From contig JARIAU010000068.1 of the NCBI GenBank assembly GCA_029257695.1, forward strand, positions 1 to 62,595: a stretch of DNA of 62,595 nucleotides. The letters run 5' to 3'. This stretch comes from Oscillospiraceae bacterium (GTDB taxonomy: Bacteria > Bacillota > Clostridia > Oscillospirales > Oscillospiraceae). The notes beneath the pieces are model-generated. The model saw only the letters and a list, made by a program, of their open reading frames with translations, was not told the DNA's origin and did no database searches. Made by a program: the position numbers and the translations under genes. The number at the start of each line of letters is the position of its first letter. Position 1 is the first letter of the stretch. Positions 55,090-62,595 of this stretch are shown piece by piece.

Positions 55090-56601
55090 ATGGTGGTCTG
55101 TATTCATTCACTGGGGCTGCACGGCATTGAAGGGTATCCGGTGGAAGTGGAGTGCGATCTAAGCGGCGGTCTGCCCGCCTTTGATCTGGTGGGTCTGCCG
55201 GATGCCGCCGTCAAGGAGGCCAAGGAGCGGGTCCGCTCCGCCGTCCGCAATGCCGGTTTCCGCTTCCCCCTCTCCCGCATCACCGTTAATCTGTCCCCCG
55301 CCGACCGGCGGAAGGAGGGCACGGTGTACGACCTGCCCATCCTGCTGGGAGTGCTGTGCGCCTCCGGCGAACTGGAGCTTCCGCTGAATGACTGTGCCTT
55401 TCTGGGGGAGTTGGCGCTGGACGGTTCGGTGCGGCGCATCCGAGGGATGCTGCCCATGGCACTGGAAGCCGCCGCACAGGGGCTTCACGCCCTCTTTGTC
55501 CCGGAGGAAAATGCCGGAGAGGCCGCCTATGCCCAAGGGATCACCATTTATCCGGTGCGCCATGTGGCCCAGCTGGTGCGTCACCTGACCGGTGAGGCGC
55601 CCATCGCTCCCTACACCGGCACTGACCCGATTCCCTCCGATGCGGCCCCGCTGCCGGACTTCGCCGATGTCAAGGGGCAGGAGCTGGCCAAGCGGGCGCT
55701 GGAAATTGCCGCAGCCGGCGGCCATCACATCCTGATGGTAGGCCCGCCCGGCTCCGGCAAGAGTATGCTGGCCAAGCGGCTGCCCTCCATCCTGCCGGAG
55801 ATGACCCGGGCGGAGGCACTGGAAACCACCAAAGTCTGGAGTGTGCAGGGGCTGACGGATGCCGCTCATCCACTGGTGACCCGGCGGCCCTTCCGCTCCC
55901 CGCATCACACCGTGTCTGCCGCTGCACTGACCGGCGGCGGCTCCAATCCTCGGCCGGGCGAGATCTCCCTCTCCCACAACGGCGTGCTGTTTCTGGACGA
56001 ACTGCCGGAATTTCGCAGGGACACGCTGGAGGTGCTGCGGCAGCCCTTGGAGGACGGAATCGTCCAGATTTCCCGGGTGGCGGGAACCATGCGCTATCCC
56101 GCTCAATTTCAGCTGGTCTGCGCCATGAATCCCTGCAAATGCGGTTGGTATGGCCATCCGTCGGGTCGCTGCACCTGTTCGTCCCAGTCCATTTCCCGCT
56201 ATCTGGGCCGGCTGTCGGGTCCGCTTTTGGACCGCATCGACTTGCAGGTGGAGGTGCCGGCTCTGGATTTTGCAGAGTTGAGCCGCACCGCTCCGGCGGA
56301 ATCCTCCGCCGACATTCGGGCGAGAGTGTGCCGTGCCCGGGCCAAACAGGTGGCTCGGGGTGTGGATGCCAACGCCCATTTGGATCCCCGGCAGCTGCGG
56401 GCCTTCTGCGGACTGGATGCCGCCGGTGAGGCCCTCATGAAAACCGCCTACGAGAACCTGGCCCTGTCCGCACGGAGCTATGACCGTATCCTGCGGGTGG
56501 CCCGCACCATTGCCGATTTGGATGACAGCGACGCCATCCTGCCCCAGCATCTGGCCGAGGCCATTCAGTTCCGCACCACCGATGCACTCAAGCAAGTCTG
56601 A
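55090..56601 (+). CDS. YifB/ComM-family Mg-chelatase-like AAA ATPase
   Basis: A 503-residue protein. An N-terminal Lon-like domain (GLPAFDLVGLPDAAVKEAKERVRSA) precedes a Mg-chelatase AAA domain with Walker A GPPGSGKS (near residue 218-225) and Walker B VLFLDELPEF, and a C-terminal lid with a zinc-like CGWYGHPSGRCTC cluster. ComM assists branch migration during integration of foreign DNA in transformation. It is followed closely by a WYL regulator on the same strand, 44 bp away. Confidence 0.95.
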   Translation: MVVCIHSLGLHGIEGYPVEVECDLSGGLPAFDLVGLPDAAVKEAKERVRSAVRNAGFRFPLSRITVNLSPADRRKEGTVYDLPILLGVLCASGELELPLNDCAFLGELALDGSVRRIRGMLPMALEAAAQGLHALFVPEENAGEAAYAQGITIYPVRHVAQLVRHLTGEAPIAPYTGTDPIPSDAAPLPDFADVKGQELAKRALEIAAAGGHHILMVGPPGSGKSMLAKRLPSILPEMTRAEALETTKVWSVQGLTDAAHPLVTRRPFRSPHHTVSAAALTGGGSNPRPGEISLSHNGVLFLDELPEFRRDTLEVLRQPLEDGIVQISRVAGTMRYPAQFQLVCAMNPCKCGWYGHPSGRCTCSSQSISRYLGRLSGPLLDRIDLQVEVPALDFAELSRTAPAESSADIRARVCRARAKQVARGVDANAHLDPRQLRAFCGLDAAGEALMKTAYENLALSARSYDRILRVARTIADLDDSDAILPQHLAEAIQFRTTDALKQV

Positions 56602-56645
56602 CCCGTTCAACCCCAAACAAACTGCCTTTGACCGAGGTGATTGAT

Positions 56646-57614
56646 ATGGCAAAGCACGCACAGCAAAAAGAAAAACTTCTGCTCCTTCTGGACTACTTCC
56701 AGCGGGAAACCGACGAGCAGCATCCGGTCACCGCTCCGGAGCTGATCCAGATGCTGGCCCGAAACGGCATTGCCGCCGAGCGCAAAAGCATCTACGATGA
56801 CATCGCCACCCTCCAGGCCCGTGGCTATGACATCCTGTCGGAGCGCCGCCGGGGCTACTATCTGGCCGGTCGGGACTTTGAATTGGCGGAGCTGAAGCTG
56901 TTGGTGGACGCCGTCCAGTCCTCCAAGTTCATTTCTGCCGCCAAGAGCCGCTCCCTCATTACCAAGCTGGAAACCCTCTGCTCCCGCCACGAGGCCGGGG
57001 CCTTACAGCGGCAGGTCTATGTGTCCGGCCGCCCCAAAACCATGAACGAAGCAGTGCTGTACTCCATCGACGCCATTCATGAGGCGGTGTCACGGAACCG
57101 TCAGCTTTCCTTCCGTTATTTTGACTACGACCGGAATAAACGCCCGGTGTTCCGCCACGACGGTAAGGTGTACACCGTGTCCCCCGTGGGCCTGCTGCGC
57201 AACGACGAATTTTACTATCTGGTGGCACTGGAGCAGGGGCGGCAGCGCCACTATCGGGTGGACCGCATCTCCTCTCCCCAGGTGTTGGAGCTGTCCCGGG
57301 AAGAGGGCTGCGGTGCCATAGACCTGACCCAGCATGCCCAAGCCCACTTCGGAATGTTCTCCGGCGACCTTCGCACCGTGCGGCTGCGCTGCCCCAACCG
57401 CTTTTCCCACACCATGCTGGACCGCTTCGGTATGGACACCATGCTCATCCCCGACGGGGATACCCACTTCACCCTCACCGCCGAGGTGGCCGTCAGTGAC
57501 CAGTTTTTCGGCTGGCTCTTCGCTCTGGGCGAAGTGGAGCTGCTTTCCCCCGAGGAAGTCCGGTCCCAGTACACCCAGCGGCTCCGGGCGGCCCTGTCCC
57601 TCGTTTCGGACTGA
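56646..57614 (+). CDS. WYL-domain transcriptional regulator
   Basis: A 322-residue protein. The start at 56646 has GAGGTG upstream. The N-terminal winged HTH (ELIQMLARNGIAAERKSIYDDIATLQARGYDI) is followed by a WYL domain (residues ~140-225) with SFRYFDYDR and SPVGLLRNDEFYYLVAL, and a WCX-like C-terminal extension. WYL proteins sense single-stranded nucleic acid or small ligands and often control DNA repair or defence genes. Here it follows a comM-like gene, which fits a DNA-processing theme, but that is only a positional inference. Confidence 0.93.
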   Translation: MAKHAQQKEKLLLLLDYFQRETDEQHPVTAPELIQMLARNGIAAERKSIYDDIATLQARGYDILSERRRGYYLAGRDFELAELKLLVDAVQSSKFISAAKSRSLITKLETLCSRHEAGALQRQVYVSGRPKTMNEAVLYSIDAIHEAVSRNRQLSFRYFDYDRNKRPVFRHDGKVYTVSPVGLLRNDEFYYLVALEQGRQRHYRVDRISSPQVLELSREEGCGAIDLTQHAQAHFGMFSGDLRTVRLRCPNRFSHTMLDRFGMDTMLIPDGDTHFTLTAEVAVSDQFFGWLFALGEVELLSPEEVRSQYTQRLRAALSLVSD

Positions 57615-57726
57615 CTTCCCGTCCAGCGACACCAAATGCGCCCCCTCTTTTCTGCTTTTCCCTCCATTTTACTCAAAAAAATACGGAAAAACCCTGTGAT
57701 TTCAGCAAAAATACGGGATTTCACAC

Positions 57727-57755
57727 TGGACATGCGTTCCTTTCTCCTGTATACT
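57727..57755 (+). promoter_or_regulatory. Sigma-A promoter of the glycosyltransferase gene
   Basis: TGGACA (57727-57732), 17 bp, TATACT (57750-57755), about 50 bases before the ATG. Confidence 0.7.
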
Positions 57756-57807
57756 GTATTTTTGCAATTCTACTTAAATTACTTACTACCCACAGGAGGT
57801 TCGCTGT

Positions 57808-60800
57808 ATGCGTAAACAGCCTTTGGTCAGCATCGTGCTGAATGTCTACAACGGGGAAGCATACCTCGCTGCCTGCATTCAAAGCGTGCAAAATCAGACC
57901 TATTCCAACTGGGAGCTGATCATTTCGGACGACGGCTCCACAGACGGCACTCCCGACCTCATTCGCCGGTTCACGCAAGCCGATGACCGGATCCGCTGCA
58001 TCACTCGGACGCAGCGCCGCCATATTCCCTGCACCATCAACGATGCTCTGGCTCTGGTTCAGGGCGACTGGATCGCCCATATCGACGCCGATGATCTCTG
58101 GTTGCCGGAAAAGCTGGAGCGGCAGCTTGCTTATCTGGACACCCACCCGGAGTGCGGCGCCTGCTTTACCGGCTGTGATCTGATCGATGCCAAGGACCAG
58201 ATCAACAACGACCAGTTCCCCGGCATCTACCGCCTGTTGAACACCCACCACGAAACCCGAAAGGACTGGCTGCGCCACTTCTTCTACCACGGCAACTGCC
58301 TTGTACACTCCTCCTCTCTGGTTCGCCGGGATCTGATGAAAAAGCACGATGTGCTGTGTCGGCAGATTCATGACTTTATCCTGTGGTGTCAGCTGATTCC
58401 GGAAACGGAGTTTGCCTATTTGACCGAACCTCTGGTTCGGATGCGTTGGGAGATCACGCCGGAAAAAGGCAGCGCCCCCACCCCCGAAAACGATCGCCGC
58501 TTGGACAACGAAACCCTGTTGGTTGCCCGCCCTCTGTTGATCAACGGTCTGTCCGACTGCCAGTTCAAAGAATTCTTCGGCGAGGATTTCCGCTGCAAAA
58601 GCAGTGCCTCCCCTCTGGAGTTGGCCTGGGAGCGCGCCTTCCTGCTCTTCCCCGATCCGCTGACTCACACCGAGATGAGTTATCCCGGGTTTGCCGCCTT
58701 GCACACGCTGCTGAACACCCCCGGTGCCGTTGAAGTGTTGGAGCAGACCTTTGGTCTGTCCACTGTGGAACTTTACCGCCTCACCGGCACTCCGGTATTT
58801 TATTCCCGACTGGATCAGCAGCATGCCGCCCAACTGGAGCAGCAGTGTGCCGCTGGCGAGGCCGAGGCAGCTGTCTTAAACGAACAGCTCAATCAAACCA
58901 CCGAACAGCTGTCCGCTGCTCAACAGACAATCGAAACACTCAACCACGAGCTGGACATTTACCACAACGAATACACCTGTGCCATCCAGCAGCGCAACGA
59001 TATGCTCGCCAACAACGCAGCCTTGCTTTCTTCCATGTCTTGGCGTATCACCAAACCCATGCGTCTGGTCACCGGCGGCCTGCGCCGCTTTGTGCGGAAA
59101 TCGCCCCATCTGCTGTTGATCTGCAAGGCCCTTCGTATGTTCCTCACCCGTGGTCCCCGTTTCACTTGGAAGCGCATAAAGGATCATCGCCGTCGCGTGC
59201 GGCATCTCAAGGCGTGTGCCCGCTGGGAAAAACAGTGGGTGCAGGAAAATGGATCGTTGGTTCCCCCGCCTTTGTTCGGCTGCACCTTCGAGGTGTATGA
59301 GGCCCAGCGGAAGGCCACCTTCCCCAAGGACATCAAGTTCAGCATCCTGGTCCCCCTGTACAACACGCCCGAGCAGTTCCTGCGGGAGATGATCGCCTCC
59401 GTCCAGCACCAGACCTATGCCAACTGGGAGCTGTGTCTGGCTGACGGCAGCGACGAGCAGCATCCGGAGGTGGGTGCGCTGGTCCGCAAACTGGCGGAAG
59501 AGGACCCCCGCATCCGCTACCAAAAGCTGGAGGAAAATCTGGGCATCTCCGGCAACACCAACGCCTGCATCGACATGGCCACCGGCGACTACATCGGCCT
59601 GTTTGACCACGATGACCTGCTGCACCCCAGCGTTCTCTACGAAAACATGGTGGCCATCTGTGAGCAGGATGCCGACTTCCTCTACACCGATGAAAACACC
59701 TTCCACGACACCCCCAAGGATGCCTTCTGCCCTCATCTGAAACCGGACTTTGCACCGGACAACCTGCGGGCCAACAACTACATCTGCCACTTCACCGTGT
59801 TCAGCCGGGAGTTGCAGCAGAAGGTGGGCTACTTCCGTCCCGAGTGCGACGGCAGTCAGGACTTTGACATGGTGCTGCGGCTCACCGAGCAGGCCAAGCA
59901 CATCGTCCACATCCCCAAGATCCTCTACTATTGGCGTGCCCACAAGGGCAGCGTGGCCTCCGACATCAGTGCCAAGCCCTATGTCATCGAGGCCGCCCAC
60001 AAGGCCGTGGCCGACCATCTGGCCCGTGTGGGCCTCAAGGGACAGGTGCTGGACTCTGTCGTTCCCTCCATGTACCGCTTGAAGTACGATATTCCCGATC
60101 CCAAGCTGGTCAGCATCATCATCTGCACCAAGGATCATCGGGAGGATCTGCAGCTGTGCGTGGAGTCCATCCTGAACAAGACCACCTATCCCAACTATGA
60201 GATCGTCATTGTGGAAAACAACTCCACCGAGCCGGAAACCTTCGAGTACTACAAGGAGCTGGAGCGCAATCCCCGCATCCGTGTGGTCACTTGGACCAGT
60301 CCCACCAAGGAGTTCAACTATTCCGCCATCAACAACTACGGCGTGGAGCAGAGCAAGGGCGAGTTCGTGCTGTTGCTGAACAACGACACCGAGGTGATCA
60401 CCCCCGGTTGGCTGGAAGAAATGGTGATGTACGCCCAGCGCAGCGATGTGGGTGCCGTGGGTGCCAAGCTGTACTATCCCGACAACACCATTCAGCACGC
60501 CGGTCTTGGCATCGGTCTGCTGACCCTGGCCGGACACTACCACCGCAATTTCCCCCGCACCCATCCCGGCTACATGGGCCGTCTGATCTATGCCCAGGAT
60601 GTGAGCGGTGTCACCGCCGCCTGTATTCTGATGCGCCGCACGGTGTGGGACGAGGTCCACGGTCTGGACGAGACCTTCAAGGTGGCCTTCAACGATGTGG
60701 ATCTCTGTATGCGCATCCGCAAGGCCGGTTACCTCATCATCTTCACCCCCTTTGCCGAGCTGTACCACTACGAGTCTAAGAGCCGTGGTTTGGATAAAGA

Positions 60801-60942
60801 TCCCGAGAAGCGGGCCCGCTTTGTGGGCGAAGTCACCCGATTCCAGACCCGTTGGAAACAGGAACTGGCCGACGGCGACCCCTATTACAACCCCAATTTC
60901 TCCTTGGATACGGAGGACTTCTCCGTCCGATCGGACATCTAA
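57808..60942 (+). CDS. Large glycosyltransferase with three family-2 domains
   Basis: A 1044-residue protein; AGGAGG precedes the ATG. Domain 1 (about 5-230) begins VSIVLNVYNGEAYLAACI with DxD as HIDADD. A Gln/Glu-rich coiled coil (about 335-400) and the linker SMSWRITKPMR follow. Domain 2 (from ~510) begins KFSILVPLYNTPEQFL with FDHDD, and domain 3 (from ~766) begins LVSIIICTKDHREDLQ with LLLNNDTEV. There is no membrane segment, so it probably acts at the cytoplasmic face on a lipid-linked or rhamnan-type surface glycan. The codon usage of the first half looks less biased than that of the second half. A strong terminator follows. Confidence 0.93.
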   Translation: MRKQPLVSIVLNVYNGEAYLAACIQSVQNQTYSNWELIISDDGSTDGTPDLIRRFTQADDRIRCITRTQRRHIPCTINDALALVQGDWIAHIDADDLWLPEKLERQLAYLDTHPECGACFTGCDLIDAKDQINNDQFPGIYRLLNTHHETRKDWLRHFFYHGNCLVHSSSLVRRDLMKKHDVLCRQIHDFILWCQLIPETEFAYLTEPLVRMRWEITPEKGSAPTPENDRRLDNETLLVARPLLINGLSDCQFKEFFGEDFRCKSSASPLELAWERAFLLFPDPLTHTEMSYPGFAALHTLLNTPGAVEVLEQTFGLSTVELYRLTGTPVFYSRLDQQHAAQLEQQCAAGEAEAAVLNEQLNQTTEQLSAAQQTIETLNHELDIYHNEYTCAIQQRNDMLANNAALLSSMSWRITKPMRLVTGGLRRFVRKSPHLLLICKALRMFLTRGPRFTWKRIKDHRRRVRHLKACARWEKQWVQENGSLVPPPLFGCTFEVYEAQRKATFPKDIKFSILVPLYNTPEQFLREMIASVQHQTYANWELCLADGSDEQHPEVGALVRKLAEEDPRIRYQKLEENLGISGNTNACIDMATGDYIGLFDHDDLLHPSVLYENMVAICEQDADFLYTDENTFHDTPKDAFCPHLKPDFAPDNLRANNYICHFTVFSRELQQKVGYFRPECDGSQDFDMVLRLTEQAKHIVHIPKILYYWRAHKGSVASDISAKPYVIEAAHKAVADHLARVGLKGQVLDSVVPSMYRLKYDIPDPKLVSIIICTKDHREDLQLCVESILNKTTYPNYEIVIVENNSTEPETFEYYKELERNPRIRVVTWTSPTKEFNYSAINNYGVEQSKGEFVLLLNNDTEVITPGWLEEMVMYAQRSDVGAVGAKLYYPDNTIQHAGLGIGLLTLAGHYHRNFPRTHPGYMGRLIYAQDVSGVTAACILMRRTVWDEVHGLDETFKVAFNDVDLCMRIRKAGYLIIFTPFAELYHYESKSRGLDKDPEKRARFVGEVTRFQTRWKQELADGDPYYNPNFSLDTEDFSVRSDI

Positions 60943-60955
60943 GGTAAATCCCATG

Positions 60956-60991
60956 GCGGGCGGCTGTGCATTGCACAGCCGCCCGCTTTTT
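60956..60991 (+). terminator. Terminator of the glycosyltransferase gene
   Basis: A perfect 14-bp GC-rich stem (60956-60969 with 60973-60986) and T5. Confidence 0.95.
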
Positions 60992-61013
60992 GCTGCTCAT
61001 CCTGCTCCCATAT

Positions 61014-61053
61014 GACAAAACCGCCCCCATCTGCCGCAGCAGATGGGGGCGGT
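61014..61053 (-). terminator. Terminator of the surface protein gene (minus strand)
   Basis: A perfect 15-bp stem (61020-61034 with 61039-61053), loop CGCA; on the minus strand it is followed by TTTTG, a short T run. Confidence 0.85.
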
Positions 61054-61074
61054 CGGTTCAATGTAATTTGATGG

Positions 61075-62595
61075 TCAGGGGACCCAGACACCGGAGCCAT
61101 TCACATAGCTGCCGTTGATCCAGGTGTTGGTGGCCATGTAGCCACTGGGGTAGAAGTAGTAGCAAGAACCGTTGATCCACTGCCAGCCCGTCTGCATATC
61201 GCCGCCGGGGGCGAAATAGTACCAGTAGCCGTTGATCACCTGCCAACCGGTCTGCATATCACCGCCGGAGGCGAAGTAGTACCAGTAGCCGTTGATCACC
61301 TGCCAGCCCGTCTGCATATAGCCGTTGGAGGCGAAGTAGTACCAGCAGCCGTTGATCTGCTGCCAACCCGTCTGCATATAGCCGTTGGAAGCGAAGTAGT
61401 ACCAGTAACCATGGATGACCTGCCAGCCGGTCACATAGCTGCCGGTTTCGTCGTTATACCACCAGCCGGTGCTGTTAGACTGCCAGCCGGTAAAAACAGG
61501 ATGCTCGACCCATGCACCGGAGGCATCCACATAGCTGTCACCGATCCATTCCTCGGCCGCCATGCGCCCGTTCTCGTGAAAGTAGTAGCGCTTGCCGTCG
61601 ATCCACTGCCAATCGGTCTGCATCTCGCCGGAGGAGGAGAAATAGTACCAGTAGCCGTTGATTTTTTGCCAGCCGAACATCATGTGTCCACGGTCATTGA
61701 AATAATACCATGCATCATCAAGGTACTGCCAACCCGTCATCATCTCGCCGCTCTTAAGGTCAAAGCCATAGCATTGATCGTCAATCCACCAAGCTCCGGT
61801 AGCCATCGAGCCATCTTGACCATCGTTCATACTGCCTTGTGAACCAAAATAGTACCACTTACCGTTCTCTTGCAGCCAACCGGAATACATATAGCCGTTG
61901 TCCTCAAAGTAGAACCAGAACCCGTTCACAATCTGCCAACCGGTCACATAGTTGCCGCTTTCATCCACATACCAGCGGCCGGTATCGTTCTGGCGCCAGC
62001 CTGTGGGTTGATACTCCGGACGAATCACCACATCTTCGTCCGGCATGGGGAAGGTCGTATGATTCAACTTGGGATTTTCCAGTTCCACCGCACCCTGCGT
62101 AACCACCCAGTGGGAGAAATCCATCCCTTCCGGCAGCACATCAAACCCAACTTCAATTTGGTCGCCGGGAGCGGCCGCAGACACATCATTGTCCTTATGG
62201 CCATTGGGGCGTTCCCGGTTCGCATAGCCCATTTCCTCCACCGTCAGCTTATGACCGGGCACGAATTCCGCCCGAATCGTCACATCTTCAGCAGGCATTT
62301 GAAAGGTGCAGTCGTAAGATTCACGATTGATCAGGACAACATCTCCCTGCTCCGCTACCCAGCGAGAGAACGCCTTTCCCTCGGGTTCTTCGACCCGCAG
62401 GTCCACCCAAGTGCCAGCCGCAGCCGCCGTGATTTCCTTCCTTTCGCACTCCGCATGGCCGCCCTCTACCGTGATGCGATAGTCCGTCTTAGCCTGCACT
62501 TCGGCAGCCGACTCCTGAACCGTGGCAGCCGCTTCTTCCCCTGCTTGCTCCGCCGCCGCAAAGGCCGCACCGGGCACCAGCGAAAGCAGCATGGT
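61075..62595 (-). CDS. Cell-surface protein with choline-binding-type repeats (5' end beyond the window)
   Basis: At least 505 residues; the frame stays open through 62595, so the true start is probably outside. The visible N-terminus is the end of a signal peptide (LLSLVPGAAFA). Two divergent InlB-B-type repeats (about 36-110 and 112-190; each ends in a Met-Pro-x-Glu-Asp-Val motif before a beta strand) are followed by about 14 cell-wall-binding (CW_1/choline-binding) repeats with the pattern TGWQxINGxWYYF. Such repeats bind teichoic acid phosphocholine or other cell-wall polymer and hold the protein on the surface. No catalytic domain is visible. Confidence 0.92.
   Translation of the reverse strand, partial: TMLLSLVPGAAFAAAEQAGEEAAATVQESAAEVQAKTDYRITVEGGHAECERKEITAAAAGTWVDLRVEEPEGKAFSRWVAEQGDVVLINRESYDCTFQMPAEDVTIRAEFVPGHKLTVEEMGYANRERPNGHKDNDVSAAAPGDQIEVGFDVLPEGMDFSHWVVTQGAVELENPKLNHTTFPMPDEDVVIRPEYQPTGWRQNDTGRWYVDESGNYVTGWQIVNGFWFYFEDNGYMYSGWLQENGKWYYFGSQGSMNDGQDGSMATGAWWIDDQCYGFDLKSGEMMTGWQYLDDAWYYFNDRGHMMFGWQKINGYWYYFSSSGEMQTDWQWIDGKRYYFHENGRMAAEEWIGDSYVDASGAWVEHPVFTGWQSNSTGWWYNDETGSYVTGWQVIHGYWYYFASNGYMQTGWQQINGCWYYFASNGYMQTGWQVINGYWYYFASGGDMQTGWQVINGYWYYFAPGGDMQTGWQWINGSCYYFYPSGYMATNTWINGSYVNGSGVWVP
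61160..61440 (-). repeat. Tandem 60-bp repeats in the surface-protein gene
   Basis: At least four successive 60-bp units, each nearly the same as the next and coding 20-residue cell-wall-binding repeats. The high nucleotide identity suggests recent duplication or gene conversion. Confidence 0.85.

Noticed and set aside
58876-60954. A 692-codon minus-strand frame opposite the glycosyltransferase
   Set aside because: Shadow of the biased second half of that gene; rich in Gly, His and Val as expected from reversed GC-ending codons.
61160-61440. Tandem 60-bp units as a possible CRISPR array
   Set aside because: The units are contiguous with no spacers and code in frame for cell-wall-binding repeats.

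Overview
The window is a GC-rich chromosomal segment of a low-redundancy housekeeping region from an endospore-forming Firmicute, most likely a member of Clostridia in or near the Oscillospiraceae/Ruminococcaceae. The reasons are: two sporulation genes (spoIIP, spoIIE); the Firmicute gene orders glmU-prs-pth-mfd-prsA and yggS-sepF-divIVA-ileS; the clostridial order miaB-mutS-mutL-miaA-hfq; an anaerobe's pyruvate:ferredoxin oxidoreductase; and strong use of GC-ending codons with canonical AGGAGG ribosome binding sites. I see no rRNA, CRISPR array, insertion sequence, integrase or phage gene. One tRNA (Val, GAC) is present.

Layout. 1-3.4 kb: the tail of a membrane protein, a small membrane protein, and lepA preceded by a translationally coupled XRE regulator. 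3.5-9.8 kb (+ strand): asnB, a YitT-type membrane protein, a D,D-carboxypeptidase, pgi, and a small P-loop protein of unknown function with its own strong promoter and terminator. 9.8-15.5 kb (- strand): a small P-loop kinase-like protein, an LTA-synthase-like sulfatase, rny with a long structured leader, and spoIIP. 15.6-21.3 kb: ychF (+), a lipoprotein and dusB (-), then spoIIE and a small conserved protein (+). 21.5-29.7 kb (+): glmU with a degenerate nucleotidyltransferase domain, prs, pth, mfd, a PrsA/SurA-like lipoprotein and tRNA-Val. 29.7-30.5 kb holds no convincing gene. 30.5-45 kb (- strand): one tightly packed 11-gene array (miaB, membrane protein, mutS, mutL, miaA, hfq, HlyD-like, yggS, sepF, divIVA, ileS), with a good promoter upstream of miaB and a terminator after ileS. 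45.1-46.2 kb (+): an alanine-racemase-like protein lacking the catalytic residues. 46.6-50.4 kb (-): an L,D-transpeptidase lipoprotein with Ig-like repeats, a DUF896 protein and ylmH. 50.7-62.6 kb: a membrane-anchored XRE regulator (+), nifJ (-), a comM/yifB ATPase, a WYL regulator and a three-domain glycosyltransferase (+), and finally a choline-binding-repeat surface protein (-) that runs off the window.

Themes. Much of the content concerns the envelope and division (carboxypeptidase, LTA synthase, GlmU, L,D-transpeptidase, SepF, DivIVA, glycosyltransferase, surface protein), RNA metabolism (RNase Y, Hfq, MiaA, MiaB, DusB, YlmH, LepA, Pth, IleS) and DNA repair (MutS, MutL, Mfd). The most interesting items are two apparent (partial) pseudoenzymes, the GlmU with an eroded N-terminal domain and the Alr-like protein without its PLP lysine, and the ~280-nt rny leader, which contains a complete intrinsic terminator and a possible competing pairing. 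No clearly novel multi-gene system stands out.
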